The notes: generated from the sequence alone by a model not told the origin. 22,113 bases of DNA from Pirellulales bacterium (GCA_025924495.1 JAICIG010000077.1:1-22113); one strand, 5' to 3'. Positions 7,869-16,058 are shown, counted from the first letter of the stretch. Numbers and translations are program-made.

Positions 7869-9584
7869 TCAACTGCAAGCGGGAATCGTCAACAGAAAAC
7901 AAGCGCCATACGTCGGTTCAGATTCAAGACGCAGTTCGCCGCCTAGCTCGCGGGCAATTCGCCGACTGAGCGCCAGTCCCAAGCCGATGCCGGGCGCCGT
8001 CTGGGCTGCATCTTGAGCCGACTTGGAAAACGGACAAAACAGGCGTCGCGCGCTGCCGGACGCCACGCCGGGGCCGTGATCCGCGATGCGCAGTTGGACC
8101 GCGTTTCCAACGCATCCGGCTTGCAAATGGATTCGCCGGTCCGTTGCTTCCGCGGCGTACTTACAGGCATTGTCGACCAGATTGAATGCGATTTGTTCGA
8201 CGGCCGACGGGTTTGTGTGCAGCCGCGTCTGTAACGTCGCCTGGTCCGCCTCGACGACCAGTTCCATTCCTCCTTGTTCGGCCCGTTCGCGCAAGCGCAT
8301 TTCCATGCCGGCGAGCAATGTTTCGAGCGAAAGCGTTTCACGTTGCTCGCGCATCGCGCCACGCTCCAGCCGGGCGTAGGTCAGGACATTTTCCACCAGG
8401 CGGCTGAGCCGCTCGGCTTCATTTCGTAGCGTCGTCAAATAACGTTGGCGCTGCTCGTGCTCGGAGACCATTCCTTCGCCAAGCATATCTGCATACAAGC
8501 GAAACGTTGTCAGCGGCGTACGCAACTCATGCGTGACCGCCGATACAAACGCCGCGCGACGTTCGCTGAGTTTGACGACTCCGATGAGTAGTACGGCCAC
8601 CGCCGCGCCGGCCAGTACGGCGCACGCCCAGGCGGCAAGCAACGACAACCTCAAGGGCGAAAGCCCTGCGGCAGGCTCTGCGGGCCAGGCGCCCGGTTCC
8701 AGCCTCACCGGCAGCGAGGCCAACAGCCGGGTCGGTTCGGCTTCCAGCGCTGGTTGCTCTGGAACAAGCCTGGCGTCTGGCAACAGGTCGCCAATCAGAT
8801 CGGTCAACCGCCTGGCGAGCGTCGGCCAGTCGAGCCAGCAGCCTTGCAGGTAGGTCTGGCCGCCAATCGACGCCTTTCGCACAAGCAGCAGTTGGTCGCC
8901 CATCCACACCGGAGCCATTAAGCCCGCCCGATCTTTTCCGCCTGGGCGAAGGGCAACCGCCTGGCTTTGATTCATCAGCGCATTGTTGAGGCCGAAATTC
9001 TGCGAGCGCGCCTGGAACTCCTGAGCGCCTCGCGATTGCGCGTGCGATGCCGCAATTCTCGGGGGCGATTCCAACGACGTATCGCCAGGAAGCGAAGCCG
9101 TCGCCGTGATAGGCGGCGCCGCCGCCAAGAGGACGCTCCGATGGATGGTCCGGGCGAGTTTGCTCAGTGGATCAAAGCCCAAGTTCGTCGCGTCGCCCAG
9201 GATGCAAGTCCCGGAAACGTCGGGCGAGATCATCCTTCCGTCAGGAGCAATCTGGAAGTGGAGCAGCACATAGCGGCTCGCCTCGAGCAAGTCGCCAGCG
9301 AAGTTCGGATTCGGAGCGCCCTTCCCTGCGGCTGACGACTCTCTCATGGCTCTGGATGAAAACAGCTCAATGTGCCGGGCGTTCTCCTGAGTCAATAAGG
9401 GCGTCACCGCCGAATCGATGCGCCACAGAGCCAACCGCACGTTCTCTTCTAGCGCCGCGCGACGCTGTGCTTCCGCCTCCGCCGCATCAAGCCGCAACAC
9501 CGTCGCGCTCATCCACGCCAGGGCGGCAAATGCCGCCGCCATGCACAGCGCAAACAGGACCGCCACGAGCCCTGGACGATTCAT
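7869..9584 (-). CDS. Membrane sensor histidine kinase
   Basis: This 571-residue histidine kinase has a membrane helix at about 5-30, an extracytoplasmic region of about 280 residues (31-311), and a second helix at about 312-338. The H-box FVSAVTHELRTPLTTFRL places the phosphorylated His at 352. The ATP-binding domain shows the N-box FNLVDNACKYA (467-477), the G1 motif ADHGPG (501-506) and the G2 motif GIGLGLALSRR (532-542). Only about 13 residues separate helix 2 from the H-box, so there is no HAMP domain. The sensor region resembles no domain I recognise. The start overlaps the response regulator stop by 4 bases, so the two are translationally coupled partners. The signal sensed is unknown; the DUF4139 lipoprotein upstream is a candidate partner. 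Confidence 0.95.
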   Translation of the reverse strand: MNRPGLVAVLFALCMAAAFAALAWMSATVLRLDAAEAEAQRRAALEENVRLALWRIDSAVTPLLTQENARHIELFSSRAMRESSAAGKGAPNPNFAGDLLEASRYVLLHFQIAPDGRMISPDVSGTCILGDATNLGFDPLSKLARTIHRSVLLAAAPPITATASLPGDTSLESPPRIAASHAQSRGAQEFQARSQNFGLNNALMNQSQAVALRPGGKDRAGLMAPVWMGDQLLLVRKASIGGQTYLQGCWLDWPTLARRLTDLIGDLLPDARLVPEQPALEAEPTRLLASLPVRLEPGAWPAEPAAGLSPLRLSLLAAWACAVLAGAAVAVLLIGVVKLSERRAAFVSAVTHELRTPLTTFRLYADMLGEGMVSEHEQRQRYLTTLRNEAERLSRLVENVLTYARLERGAMREQRETLSLETLLAGMEMRLRERAEQGGMELVVEADQATLQTRLHTNPSAVEQIAFNLVDNACKYAAEATDRRIHLQAGCVGNAVQLRIADHGPGVASGSARRLFCPFSKSAQDAAQTAPGIGLGLALSRRIARELGGELRLESEPTYGACFLLTIPACS

Positions 9585-10285
9585 GTGGGCTCCTTGACGG
9601 CGAACATATACCCTTTGCCGTGTACCGTGAGAATCAGCCCAGGCTGATCGGAGGCGTCGCGCAACTTTTCGCGCAGCCGCGCCACGTGCATATCAATCGT
9701 ACGGGTGGCGATCCCTCGCGGGTTGACGCGCCAGACGTGCGACAACAATTCCTCTCTCGAGATGGCGCGTCCGGCATTCAAGGCCAGATATCGCAGTAGC
9801 TCGCGCTCGCGTTCGGACAATTCCGTGCGGGCGCCGTCGGTAAAACAGACCTCGGCCCGGGCCAGATCTGCGACGCCGCCGGGGAAGCGCACTTCCCGCA
9901 GGTCGGTCGGCCTCTCCGCGGACCGCCTCAATACCGCCTCGACTCGAGCCAAAAGCTCTTTGACGCTGAATGGCTTGACGACGTAATCGTCGGCGCCTTG
10001 CCGGAGCCCGGCCACTCGATCGGATTCTTCGCCGCACGCCGTGAGAATAATTACCGGTAATGTGGGCCGCGTGCGACGCACCTCGCGCAGAACTTCCAGT
10101 CCGCCTGGACCAGGCAACACGAGATCGAGCAATAACAAGTCGTAGTCTCGTCGAACGGCCATCTCCAACGCCGCCTGGCCCGTCGCTGCTTCGAGCGGCT
10201 CATAACCGGCGAAGGCTAAAGCATCGACGATTCCTCGCCGGATCGCGGCGTCGTCCTCGACGGTCAGAATTCGCAAACGAGACAT
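9581..10285 (-). CDS. OmpR-family response regulator
   Basis: This 234-residue regulator has an N-terminal receiver domain (about 3-120) and a C-terminal winged-helix DNA-binding domain (about 135-230). Receiver residues are all present: acidic pair Glu10/Asp11, phosphoryl-acceptor Asp54 (LLLLDLVLPG), Thr82 and Lys104 (VVKPFS). The winged-helix carries LSERERELLRYLALNAGRAI, LLSHVW and the terminal RTIDMHVARLREKL with VHGKGYMF, typical of the OmpR/PhoB class. It should be phosphorylated by the overlapping downstream histidine kinase and act as a transcription factor. The DUF4139 gene ends only 26 bases upstream on the same strand, so the three are probably one operon; the targets are unknown. 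Confidence 0.96.
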   Translation of the reverse strand: MSRLRILTVEDDAAIRRGIVDALAFAGYEPLEAATGQAALEMAVRRDYDLLLLDLVLPGPGGLEVLREVRRTRPTLPVIILTACGEESDRVAGLRQGADDYVVKPFSVKELLARVEAVLRRSAERPTDLREVRFPGGVADLARAEVCFTDGARTELSERERELLRYLALNAGRAISREELLSHVWRVNPRGIATRTIDMHVARLREKLRDASDQPGLILTVHGKGYMFAVKEPT

Positions 10286-10311
10286 GACGTTCAGTATATC
10301 TCGCCGCAGAA

Positions 10312-11934
10312 TCAGTAGGAGTCGACATAGCTTTCGTAACGGTAGGTCCTTGTAACGGCTTCGCCTGGCTCAAGGCGAACCTTCCAGCGAACCGAGCCGG
10401 CACGCTCCCGCAGCTTGAGCTTCGTCGAATCGACCGTCACAACCCCGTCGTCCGAGGCAGTCACGGGCTTGCCGGGCGTATTGACGGAAATGACAATCTC
10501 AACGAGCCGTTTCTCGAAATTCTTCAGCTTCAGCGTTCCCTCAACTGTCACCAGGTCGAGAAATCGGTCATTCGAGATCGTATGCGCCTTTAAGCGGCGA
10601 TCGAACTCCCTTTCACTTTTCTCGTGCGATACGTTCACGGCAGCGGTAACGGGCAACTCGCTGCGACCTCCCTGCGGCGTATAATGCAACAGGTCTTCGC
10701 TGAGCGGCTGCGCCCCGCTGATCGCCAGGCAAGGGCCCGTGGTCCAGGCCGAAGATGTGTTGTTATGCAGCACGAGAAAGTGCTGCATCGCCTCGGGTGG
10801 GCTCCAGCGGTAAATCTCCGAGTAGCTGATCTTCTGTTTGAACAGCGTCACGATCGCCTTCTCTCCCCGCCTGAGCGTGAGATCTTTCTTGGTGTATACC
10901 GTATAGTCGGTGCCGCCGGCGGTCTCGAATTGCGGCAGGTTCCCGAGCACTTCCCCTAAGTTGCGGCCGCCGATTTCAGCGGGCCGCTCAACGACCGGTC
11001 GCCCTTCATCGAATTGAGGCGCGACGGACTGATTCAGCGAAATCGCAGCACGATTCATGATCTGCGACTGGACCTGCACGGGAGCGACGGCGGCGCCAAT
11101 GCTGCGAATCATTTGCCCAACAGCGAGCGGAGCGAGATAATCTGTATGCATGAAGTGCGGCACGCCGACGACCAGGTTCACATCGCAATGCACCAGGTCT
11201 TCGGCTTCGTTGACCACCGTGCCCCGCAACGACAACTCCGCCGTCGAGTCATCGAGAATGCGCAGCGTATACTCGGGCACCCAAGTGATGCCTTTGCGCA
11301 GATAAGCCATGCCCAGCCGCGACTTCTCGACGCCTCGTCCTCCATCGCCCGCCACGTGAACTCGCAAGGGAAGTTCCAAGACTTGCAATCGCGCGATCTC
11401 ACTGATCGGCACGGCAAAGCTGGCATTCTCACTTTCCAGCACCGCGAACTCCGGTCCGACCGCGACCAGCTTGCCCGCCGAAGAACGGTCGACATCGTGA
11501 TGTTTGTAAGTCAGTTGGACCTGTAGTCGCTTGCACGCGGTAAGTCGCCGGCGTCGTTCGTCATCGTTATTGGGGGCGTCGGCGCCATCGAACTCTACGA
11601 CTTCCCCCGGCCCCGATCCGACCACATCGACCAGTTCCTCCTCTTTGAGCGAATAAATCGCCAGGGCGCCGAACGCCGCTGGCGGAACCTGCTCGGCCAG
11701 ACACCAACCGTCGCGCAGTTCGACGTCTCCTTCGCGCAAGAAGAAGCCGAGGCCGTTTTTGAAGACGGACACGGACGTGGTTCGAGTTTGCCAAAGGTGC
11801 GGGTTGTCGGAAGCTTTTGCCGGAGGTCCCGCAACCAGGTCGTCTCGAGCTGCGGCCGTTTCGCGGAGACCGCATGACGAAAGCAACAGCACAGCCAACC
11901 ACGGCAAACGATATCTGTAGAGTAAGGCGAGCAT
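10312..11934 (-). CDS. DUF4139 domain lipoprotein
   Basis: The start chosen is the ATG at 11934, which has GAGG six bases upstream and gives 540 residues; the same frame is open further upstream to 12099 but that extension lacks signal-peptide character. Residues 1-20 form a lipoprotein signal ending in the lipobox LSSC, so Cys21 would be lipidated. The rest is a predicted beta-rich exported protein. The middle and C-terminal parts show DUF4139 features: YLRKGITWVPEYTLRI, NEAEDLVHCDVNLVVGVP, then KKDLTLRRGEKAIVTLFKQKISYSE and a terminal NTPGKPVTASDDGVVTVD block. DUF4139 proteins have no settled biochemical role. The gene heads an apparent operon with the response regulator and histidine kinase, which suggests a role in envelope sensing; that is inference. 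Confidence 0.9.
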   Translation of the reverse strand: MLALLYRYRLPWLAVLLLSSCGLRETAAARDDLVAGPPAKASDNPHLWQTRTTSVSVFKNGLGFFLREGDVELRDGWCLAEQVPPAAFGALAIYSLKEEELVDVVGSGPGEVVEFDGADAPNNDDERRRRLTACKRLQVQLTYKHHDVDRSSAGKLVAVGPEFAVLESENASFAVPISEIARLQVLELPLRVHVAGDGGRGVEKSRLGMAYLRKGITWVPEYTLRILDDSTAELSLRGTVVNEAEDLVHCDVNLVVGVPHFMHTDYLAPLAVGQMIRSIGAAVAPVQVQSQIMNRAAISLNQSVAPQFDEGRPVVERPAEIGGRNLGEVLGNLPQFETAGGTDYTVYTKKDLTLRRGEKAIVTLFKQKISYSEIYRWSPPEAMQHFLVLHNNTSSAWTTGPCLAISGAQPLSEDLLHYTPQGGRSELPVTAAVNVSHEKSEREFDRRLKAHTISNDRFLDLVTVEGTLKLKNFEKRLVEIVISVNTPGKPVTASDDGVVTVDSTKLKLRERAGSVRWKVRLEPGEAVTRTYRYESYVDSY

Positions 11935-12127
11935 GGCAATCCTCGATGCAAGAGAAGCATTGGCGAGAGACCCGAGCGACGCTTCCGCAGGCGTCTTGAA
12001 GGGTCGCCGTCTGGTCGTTCCGGGCGCAATTCTAGCCGTCAACCACCGCGCGGATTGTAAAGGGCTTGTAACAAGCCTCTCGTCGAGCGAGTCGGCCAAG
12101 AAGCTTACGCGGCGTCATGTGCCGCAG

Positions 12128-12379
12128 TCAGCGCAAGAGCGCCACGATCACGGCAACCACGCCCAAGACCGCCAGGGCGACAAACCAGATTGGTTTCCCT
12201 GCAAGAACAGAGGTCGAATGCGTCACGTACTCATGGCAGTACGGACACTGCTCGGCCTCTTCGTAGATCTGCTCGCCGCATGACGGACATGCCACTGTTT
12301 CGGGCGAGTCATCGTCCGCCTCGTCCTCTTCGGGCGCTTCCCAGTCATCGTCTTCGCCGTCTTCGTCGTCCCAGGCCAT
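12128..12379 (-). CDS. Small zinc-ribbon, C-terminally membrane-anchored protein
   Basis: The proposed product has 83 residues. The start is set at the ATG at 12379 because the sequence from MAWDDEDGEDDDWE onward looks like a real acidic N-terminus, whereas the open frame further upstream (to 12535) is low-complexity read-through. An acidic segment (residues 3-27) is followed by a zinc ribbon with two CxxC pairs (CPSC and CPYC, 13 residues apart) and a single C-terminal membrane helix (about 63-82, IWFVALAVLGVVAVIVALL). Similar small proteins occur in planctomycetes, with no known function. The topology suggests a tail-anchored protein with a cytoplasmic zinc ribbon. It lies 193 bases upstream of the DUF4139 lipoprotein gene on the same strand and could be co-transcribed. 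No strong ribosome-binding site is seen. Confidence 0.75.
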   Translation of the reverse strand: MAWDDEDGEDDDWEAPEEDEADDDSPETVACPSCGEQIYEEAEQCPYCHEYVTHSTSVLAGKPIWFVALAVLGVVAVIVALLR

Positions 12380-12475
12380 TCGTTCTTGGACCAGATTGCG
12401 GTGGCATTGCATTGCGAACGTCGGCGATTGTAAACCGGCGCAGCCCTTCAAGCGACCGCCGACTGCCATAGCTCT

Positions 12476-12506
12476 TTGAGTTTCGGAGCGCGAAAGCCGA
12501 CAAACC
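12476..12506. repeat. Degenerate member of the CGAAAAGCGACAA palindrome family
   Basis: In the divergent gap between the zinc-ribbon gene and xseB, TTTCG and CGAAA form a short inverted repeat followed by GCCGACAAACCGAC. It resembles the hairpins at 15921-15972 and 17519-17544 with mismatches. Assignment to that family is tentative. Confidence 0.3.
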
Positions 12507-12598
12507 GACGAACGAGGGCCGCAGTGGTCAGACAACGGCTCGCCGATTTGCTACATTAACAAACAGTCTTTTCGCTCAGTGATCGGGCCGCCCCGTTT

Positions 12599-12602
12599 GG
12601 AG
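12599..12602 (+). promoter_or_regulatory. Ribosome-binding site supporting a TTG start for xseB
   Basis: GGAG lies 10 bases upstream of the TTG at 12613. No in-frame ATG exists between the preceding stop and the conserved SFEQAL segment, so this site decides the start. Confidence 0.55.
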
Positions 12603-12612
12603 TCTCACTCCC

Positions 12613-13005
12613 TTGAATGATCCGCAAAAGCCGCACGACCCTCCTTGTCCGCCCAGTTTTGAACAGGCTCTTTTGCAGTTGGAACAAATCGTTCATCAAT
12701 TGGAAGACGGAGAGATCGGTTTAGCCGAAGCTTTAACGCATTACGAGCAAGGGGTGAGATTGCTGAAGAACTGCTATGGCCTGCTCGAACGAGCAGAACG
12801 CCGCATCGAGCTGCTGAGCGGCGTTGATGCGGACGGCAATCCGGTGACCGAGCCGTTTGATGACGAAGCGTCGCTAGCATTGGAACAAAAGGCGCAATCG
12901 CGCACGCGCCGCCGTTCGCGAAAGGCAACTGGCGACCCATCGGGGGGAGAATCGCCCGCTTCTTCTGCTACGGACGACGTAGACACCTCGGGGAGCCTGT
13001 TTTAG
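12613..13005 (+). CDS. xseB: Exodeoxyribonuclease VII small subunit
   Basis: This 130-residue protein carries the XseB fold: SFEQALLQLEQIVHQLEDGEIGLAEALTHYEQGVRLLKNCYGLLERAERRIELL (about 15-68), two helices that pack on the XseA C-terminal region in exonuclease VII. The start is a TTG at 12613 with GGAG ten bases upstream; an overlapping ATG at 12617 is out of frame. The Escherichia coli protein has about 80 residues, and the extra length here is a C-terminal tail (from about 85) with a basic RTRRRSRK stretch, then a Ser/Asp-rich end. The gene leads the xseB-ispA-dxs cluster, an order also known in proteobacteria. Its partner xseA is about 4.9 kb upstream. Confidence 0.95.
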   Translation: MNDPQKPHDPPCPPSFEQALLQLEQIVHQLEDGEIGLAEALTHYEQGVRLLKNCYGLLERAERRIELLSGVDADGNPVTEPFDDEASLALEQKAQSRTRRRSRKATGDPSGGESPASSATDDVDTSGSLF

Positions 13006-13069
13006 AATGGAAACCGCGCCAGCCTCATGGCGGGGTTAACTCGAAGCAGCTCTGAGTTTGCGGCGATTG

Positions 13070-13996
13070 ATGTCAACAAGTTCCACGTCCTCGTTCGAAC
13101 AATACGCGGTCGATGTGCGTCCGCATATTGAGGCGGCGCTCGACCACTATTGTCGAGCCGAGCCGGGCTGCCCTGTGGAACTGGCTGAGGCCATGCGCTA
13201 CAGCCTGCTTGCCCCCGCCAAGCGACTCCGACCATTACTAGTGTTAATGGCAGCCGAGGCTTGCGGTGGAAACAGAGAGGCTGCACTTCCGGCGGCATGT
13301 GCCGTCGAAATGATCCACAGCTACTCGTTGATCCACGACGACCTGCCGGCCATGGACGACGACGATCTAAGACGCGGCAGACCGACGAATCACAAAGTCT
13401 TTGGCGAGGCCATGGCAATCCTGGCAGGCGACGCGCTGTTGACGCGGGCCTTCGAAGTTCTGGCTCGCGAGATCCAGCCGCCCCAAGCAGCCGCGGCTTG
13501 TTGTGCGGCCTTGGGCCAAGCCGCGGGCGCAGCAGCCTTAGTCGGCGGGCAGGCAGACGATCTGGCCCAGGAGCGTATCGCCGAGCGAGGAATTCGCCGC
13601 GGCTCCGCATCCGAGCTAGTAGCCGAACTTGAATCGATCCACCGTCGCAAGACCGGCGCCATGTTTTTGGTTTCTTTGCGATTGGGAGCTCTGACCGCGA
13701 ACGCCAACGCGCGGCAGGTGCAAATGCTGGAAGAGTATGGCCGCGCTTTGGGGCTGGCTTTTCAGATCGCCGACGATCTCTTGGACGTGAATGGAAACGA
13801 GCAAGCAGTTGGCAAACGTGTTGGCAAGGATGCAAATCGAGGCAAGCTGACCTTTCCCGGTTTATTGGGCGTGGATGAAAGCCGTCGCCGAGCTGAGCGA
13901 TTGATCGCTCAGGCCTGCGACGCGCTGGCGCCATTGGGGCCGCCCGCCGAGCACCTGGTCATGCTGGCCCGATACGTCGTGGAAAGGGACCGCTGA
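13070..13996 (+). CDS. ispA: Polyprenyl diphosphate synthase, farnesyl/geranylgeranyl type
   Basis: The proposed product has 308 residues starting at the ATG at 13070; a TTG four codons upstream is possible but less likely. It is a trans-isoprenyl diphosphate synthase that condenses isopentenyl diphosphate with allylic diphosphates. Visible motifs are KRLRP (51-55), the first Asp-rich motif HSYSLIHDDLPAMDDDDLRRGRPTNH with Asp90, Asp91 and Asp96, the GQADD segment (160-164), KTGAMF (194-199) and the second Asp-rich motif FQIADDLLD (Asp235, 236, 239). The sequence before the first motif resembles E. coli IspA, so the product is probably farnesyl diphosphate; geranylgeranyl diphosphate cannot be excluded. 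The stop overlaps the dxs ATG by one base (TGATG), indicating translational coupling within isoprenoid synthesis. Confidence 0.94.
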   Translation: MSTSSTSSFEQYAVDVRPHIEAALDHYCRAEPGCPVELAEAMRYSLLAPAKRLRPLLVLMAAEACGGNREAALPAACAVEMIHSYSLIHDDLPAMDDDDLRRGRPTNHKVFGEAMAILAGDALLTRAFEVLAREIQPPQAAAACCAALGQAAGAAALVGGQADDLAQERIAERGIRRGSASELVAELESIHRRKTGAMFLVSLRLGALTANANARQVQMLEEYGRALGLAFQIADDLLDVNGNEQAVGKRVGKDANRGKLTFPGLLGVDESRRRAERLIAQACDALAPLGPPAEHLVMLARYVVERDR

Positions 13997-15915
13997 TGGA
14001 TGAGTTGCTCTCCAAAATCGAATCGCCCCGAGACCTTCAGGGCATGTCGCTAGCCGAGTTGGAACAATTGGCGGGCGAAATGCGCGAGGCGCTGCGCAAT
14101 GTGGTCGCGAACCGTACGGCCCACTTCGCCTCGAACCTGGGCGTGGTCGAGCTCTGCCTGGCCCTGCATACGACGTTCGATTTCAGCCGCGATCGGCTGA
14201 TCTGGGACACCGGACACCAGATCTATCCGCACAAATTGATCACGGGTCGCTACCACGAGTTTGGCACAATGCGTCTGAAGGGCGGGTTGATGGGCTACCC
14301 CAACCCGAACGAGAGCGACTACGACCTGTTCATGACGGGTCACGCCGGTTGCAGCGTTTCCACCGCGCTCGGGCTGAAGAGCGGCGACGATTTGATGCCG
14401 GGCCAGGAAGACCGCCACTCGGTCGCCGTGATCGGCGACGGCGCGTTCCCCTCGGGCATCGTCTTCGAAGCACTCAATAATGCCGGCGGGCTGAAGAAGA
14501 AGCTGCTGGTCATTCTCAACGACAACAAGATGTCGATCTGCCCGCGAGTCGGCGGCGTGGCCCAGTATCTCGATCGCCTGCGAATGAACCCGTTCTATAC
14601 CGGGCTCAAGCAAGAGGTCGTCAAGGCGCTCAGCAAAGTTCCGCTCTTAGGCGATCCGGTGGAACGCTTGCTGTGGCAGGCCAAAGAATCGATCAAAGCC
14701 GGCCTGCATGGCGGCATGCTGTTCGAGGAACTCGGCTTTCGCTACATGGGACCGATCGACGGCCACAACATCGGCCAGTTGCGCAAGTATCTGAAGCTGG
14801 TCAAAGACGTCGACGGACCGGTGCTGCTACATGTCGTCACCGAGAAGGGACACGGCTTCCAGCCTGCCGCCGAAGATCCGGTGTTCTTTCATACACCAGC
14901 GCCGTTCCGTTGCGAGCAAGACGGCGTCTTGTCGATCAATAAGAGTGCGTCGCGGGCGTACACCAACGTCGTCAGCGAGGCCATTCACGCTCAACTCGAG
15001 CAGAATCCCCGCGTCACGGTGTTGACCGCCGCGATGTGCCAGGGAAATAACCTGGAGAAAGTGCGCGACGCTTTCCCGGATCGGTTCTTCGACACGGGGA
15101 TTTGCGAATCGCACGCGGTGGCATTCGCCGCGGGCCAAGCCAAGGCAGGCCTGCGCCCGATCGTCGATATCTATAGCACGTTTCTGCAGCGCAGCTTCGA
15201 TCAGATCTTCCAGGAGGTCTCGCTGCAGAATCTGCCAGTCACGTTCATGCTCGACCGGGCCGGGCTGACCGGTCCCGACGGCCCGACACATCACGGCGTG
15301 TTCGACATCGGCTACATGCGGCTCTTCCCGAACCTTGTGGTCATGGCGCCGGGCGACGAGTACGACGTGGCGTCGATGCTCGATTTTGCTTTGGGGCACG
15401 ACGCGCCCGTCTCCATCCGCTACCCGAAAGCCGCGACCGAAAAGTACGACCGGCCGCTGGCTCCCATCGAAGTGGGCCGCTCGGAGGTGATCGACTGGGG
15501 CCATGACGGCATGTTTATCGCCTGCGGAACCTTGATGGGCAACTGCATCAAAGCGGCGGCAGCCCTGCGTGAAGAAGGACTCGACGTCGGCGTCATCAAC
15601 GCCCGCTTCATCAAGCCCCTCGATACGGAGACGATCCTGCGAGCCGTCGAGGCCTGCTCCTTCGTGCTCACGGTCGAAGAAGGCGCCCTCATGGGCGGAT
15701 TCGGCAGCGCGGTGCTGGAAGCGGTCGGCGATGCAGGACTTTCAGGGGCTCACATTCGCCGGCTCGGCATTCCCGACCGCTTCGTCGAACATGGCGAGCG
15801 CAACGAATTGCTAGCCGATCTCGGCCTCGATCCTGCCGGACTGACCCAAGCCGCTCGCGATTTGGCCGCTCGAGTCGGCATCGTCGCCGACCCCGCCCGA
15901 CGGCAGGTTTCTTAA
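13996..15915 (+). CDS. dxs: 1-deoxy-D-xylulose-5-phosphate synthase
   Basis: This 639-residue enzyme condenses pyruvate and glyceraldehyde 3-phosphate to DXP, the first step of the MEP isoprenoid pathway and a source for thiamine and pyridoxal. The thiamine-diphosphate domain shows His43 (TAHFASNLG), GHQIYPHK (73-80), GDGA (147-150) and LNDNKMSI (174-181). The pyrimidine domain shows the catalytic Glu371 in GICESHAVAFAAG, then YSTFLQRSFDQI and DRAGLTGPDGPTHHGVFD with Arg421 and His431. The transketolase C-terminal domain follows (from about 495). The RYPR-type phosphate-binding motif reads RYPK (475-478), and the segment 116-140 (HAGCSVSTALGL, GDDLMPGQED) differs from proteobacterial enzymes. 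Length is near the family norm. It is translationally coupled to ispA and followed by a hairpin with a T-run. Confidence 0.95.
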   Translation: MDELLSKIESPRDLQGMSLAELEQLAGEMREALRNVVANRTAHFASNLGVVELCLALHTTFDFSRDRLIWDTGHQIYPHKLITGRYHEFGTMRLKGGLMGYPNPNESDYDLFMTGHAGCSVSTALGLKSGDDLMPGQEDRHSVAVIGDGAFPSGIVFEALNNAGGLKKKLLVILNDNKMSICPRVGGVAQYLDRLRMNPFYTGLKQEVVKALSKVPLLGDPVERLLWQAKESIKAGLHGGMLFEELGFRYMGPIDGHNIGQLRKYLKLVKDVDGPVLLHVVTEKGHGFQPAAEDPVFFHTPAPFRCEQDGVLSINKSASRAYTNVVSEAIHAQLEQNPRVTVLTAAMCQGNNLEKVRDAFPDRFFDTGICESHAVAFAAGQAKAGLRPIVDIYSTFLQRSFDQIFQEVSLQNLPVTFMLDRAGLTGPDGPTHHGVFDIGYMRLFPNLVVMAPGDEYDVASMLDFALGHDAPVSIRYPKAATEKYDRPLAPIEVGRSEVIDWGHDGMFIACGTLMGNCIKAAAALREEGLDVGVINARFIKPLDTETILRAVEACSFVLTVEEGALMGGFGSAVLEAVGDAGLSGAHIRRLGIPDRFVEHGERNELLADLGLDPAGLTQAARDLAARVGIVADPARRQVS

Positions 15916-15920
15916 CCAGA

Positions 15921-15972
15921 GTCGCTTTTCGCTCTGCGAAAAGTTTTGCTTTACGCGGCAGCGAAAAGCGAC
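15921..15972. repeat. 13-bp perfect inverted repeat, palindrome family member
   Basis: GTCGCTTTTCGCT (15921-15933) and AGCGAAAAGCGAC (15960-15972) are exact inverted copies with a 26-base spacer. The right arm begins a 14-base match, GCGAAAAGCGACAA, to the copy at 17531-17544. It lies between the converging dxs and VCBS-repeat genes. Confidence 0.8.
15925..15947 (+). terminator. Intrinsic terminator after dxs
   Basis: CTTTTCGC (15925-15932), a 3-base loop and GCGAAAAG (15936-15943) form a perfect 8-bp stem followed by TTTT (15944-15947), ten bases past the dxs stop. The same segment also forms part of the larger inverted repeat at 15921-15972. Confidence 0.6.
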
Positions 15973-16029
15973 AATCTGTCACCGCTTGGTGGTTTACGAC
16001 CTGATTCTCAACTAGGCGCCAGACCGAAA

Positions 16030-16058
16030 GCCGCGGACGCATGATTGCCGTCCGCGGC
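16030..16058 (-). terminator. GC-rich hairpin terminator of the VCBS-repeat gene
   Basis: A perfect 10-bp stem, GCCGCGGACG paired with CGTCCGCGGC, with a 9-base loop starts 26 bases past the minus-strand stop at 16085. It is followed on that strand by TTTCGG. The strong stem with a short T-tract suits an intrinsic terminator. Confidence 0.65.

Noticed and set aside
13002..13934. Open frame of 310 codons on minus opposite ispA
   Set aside because: Antisense shadow of ispA; the translation is Arg/Pro-rich and featureless.
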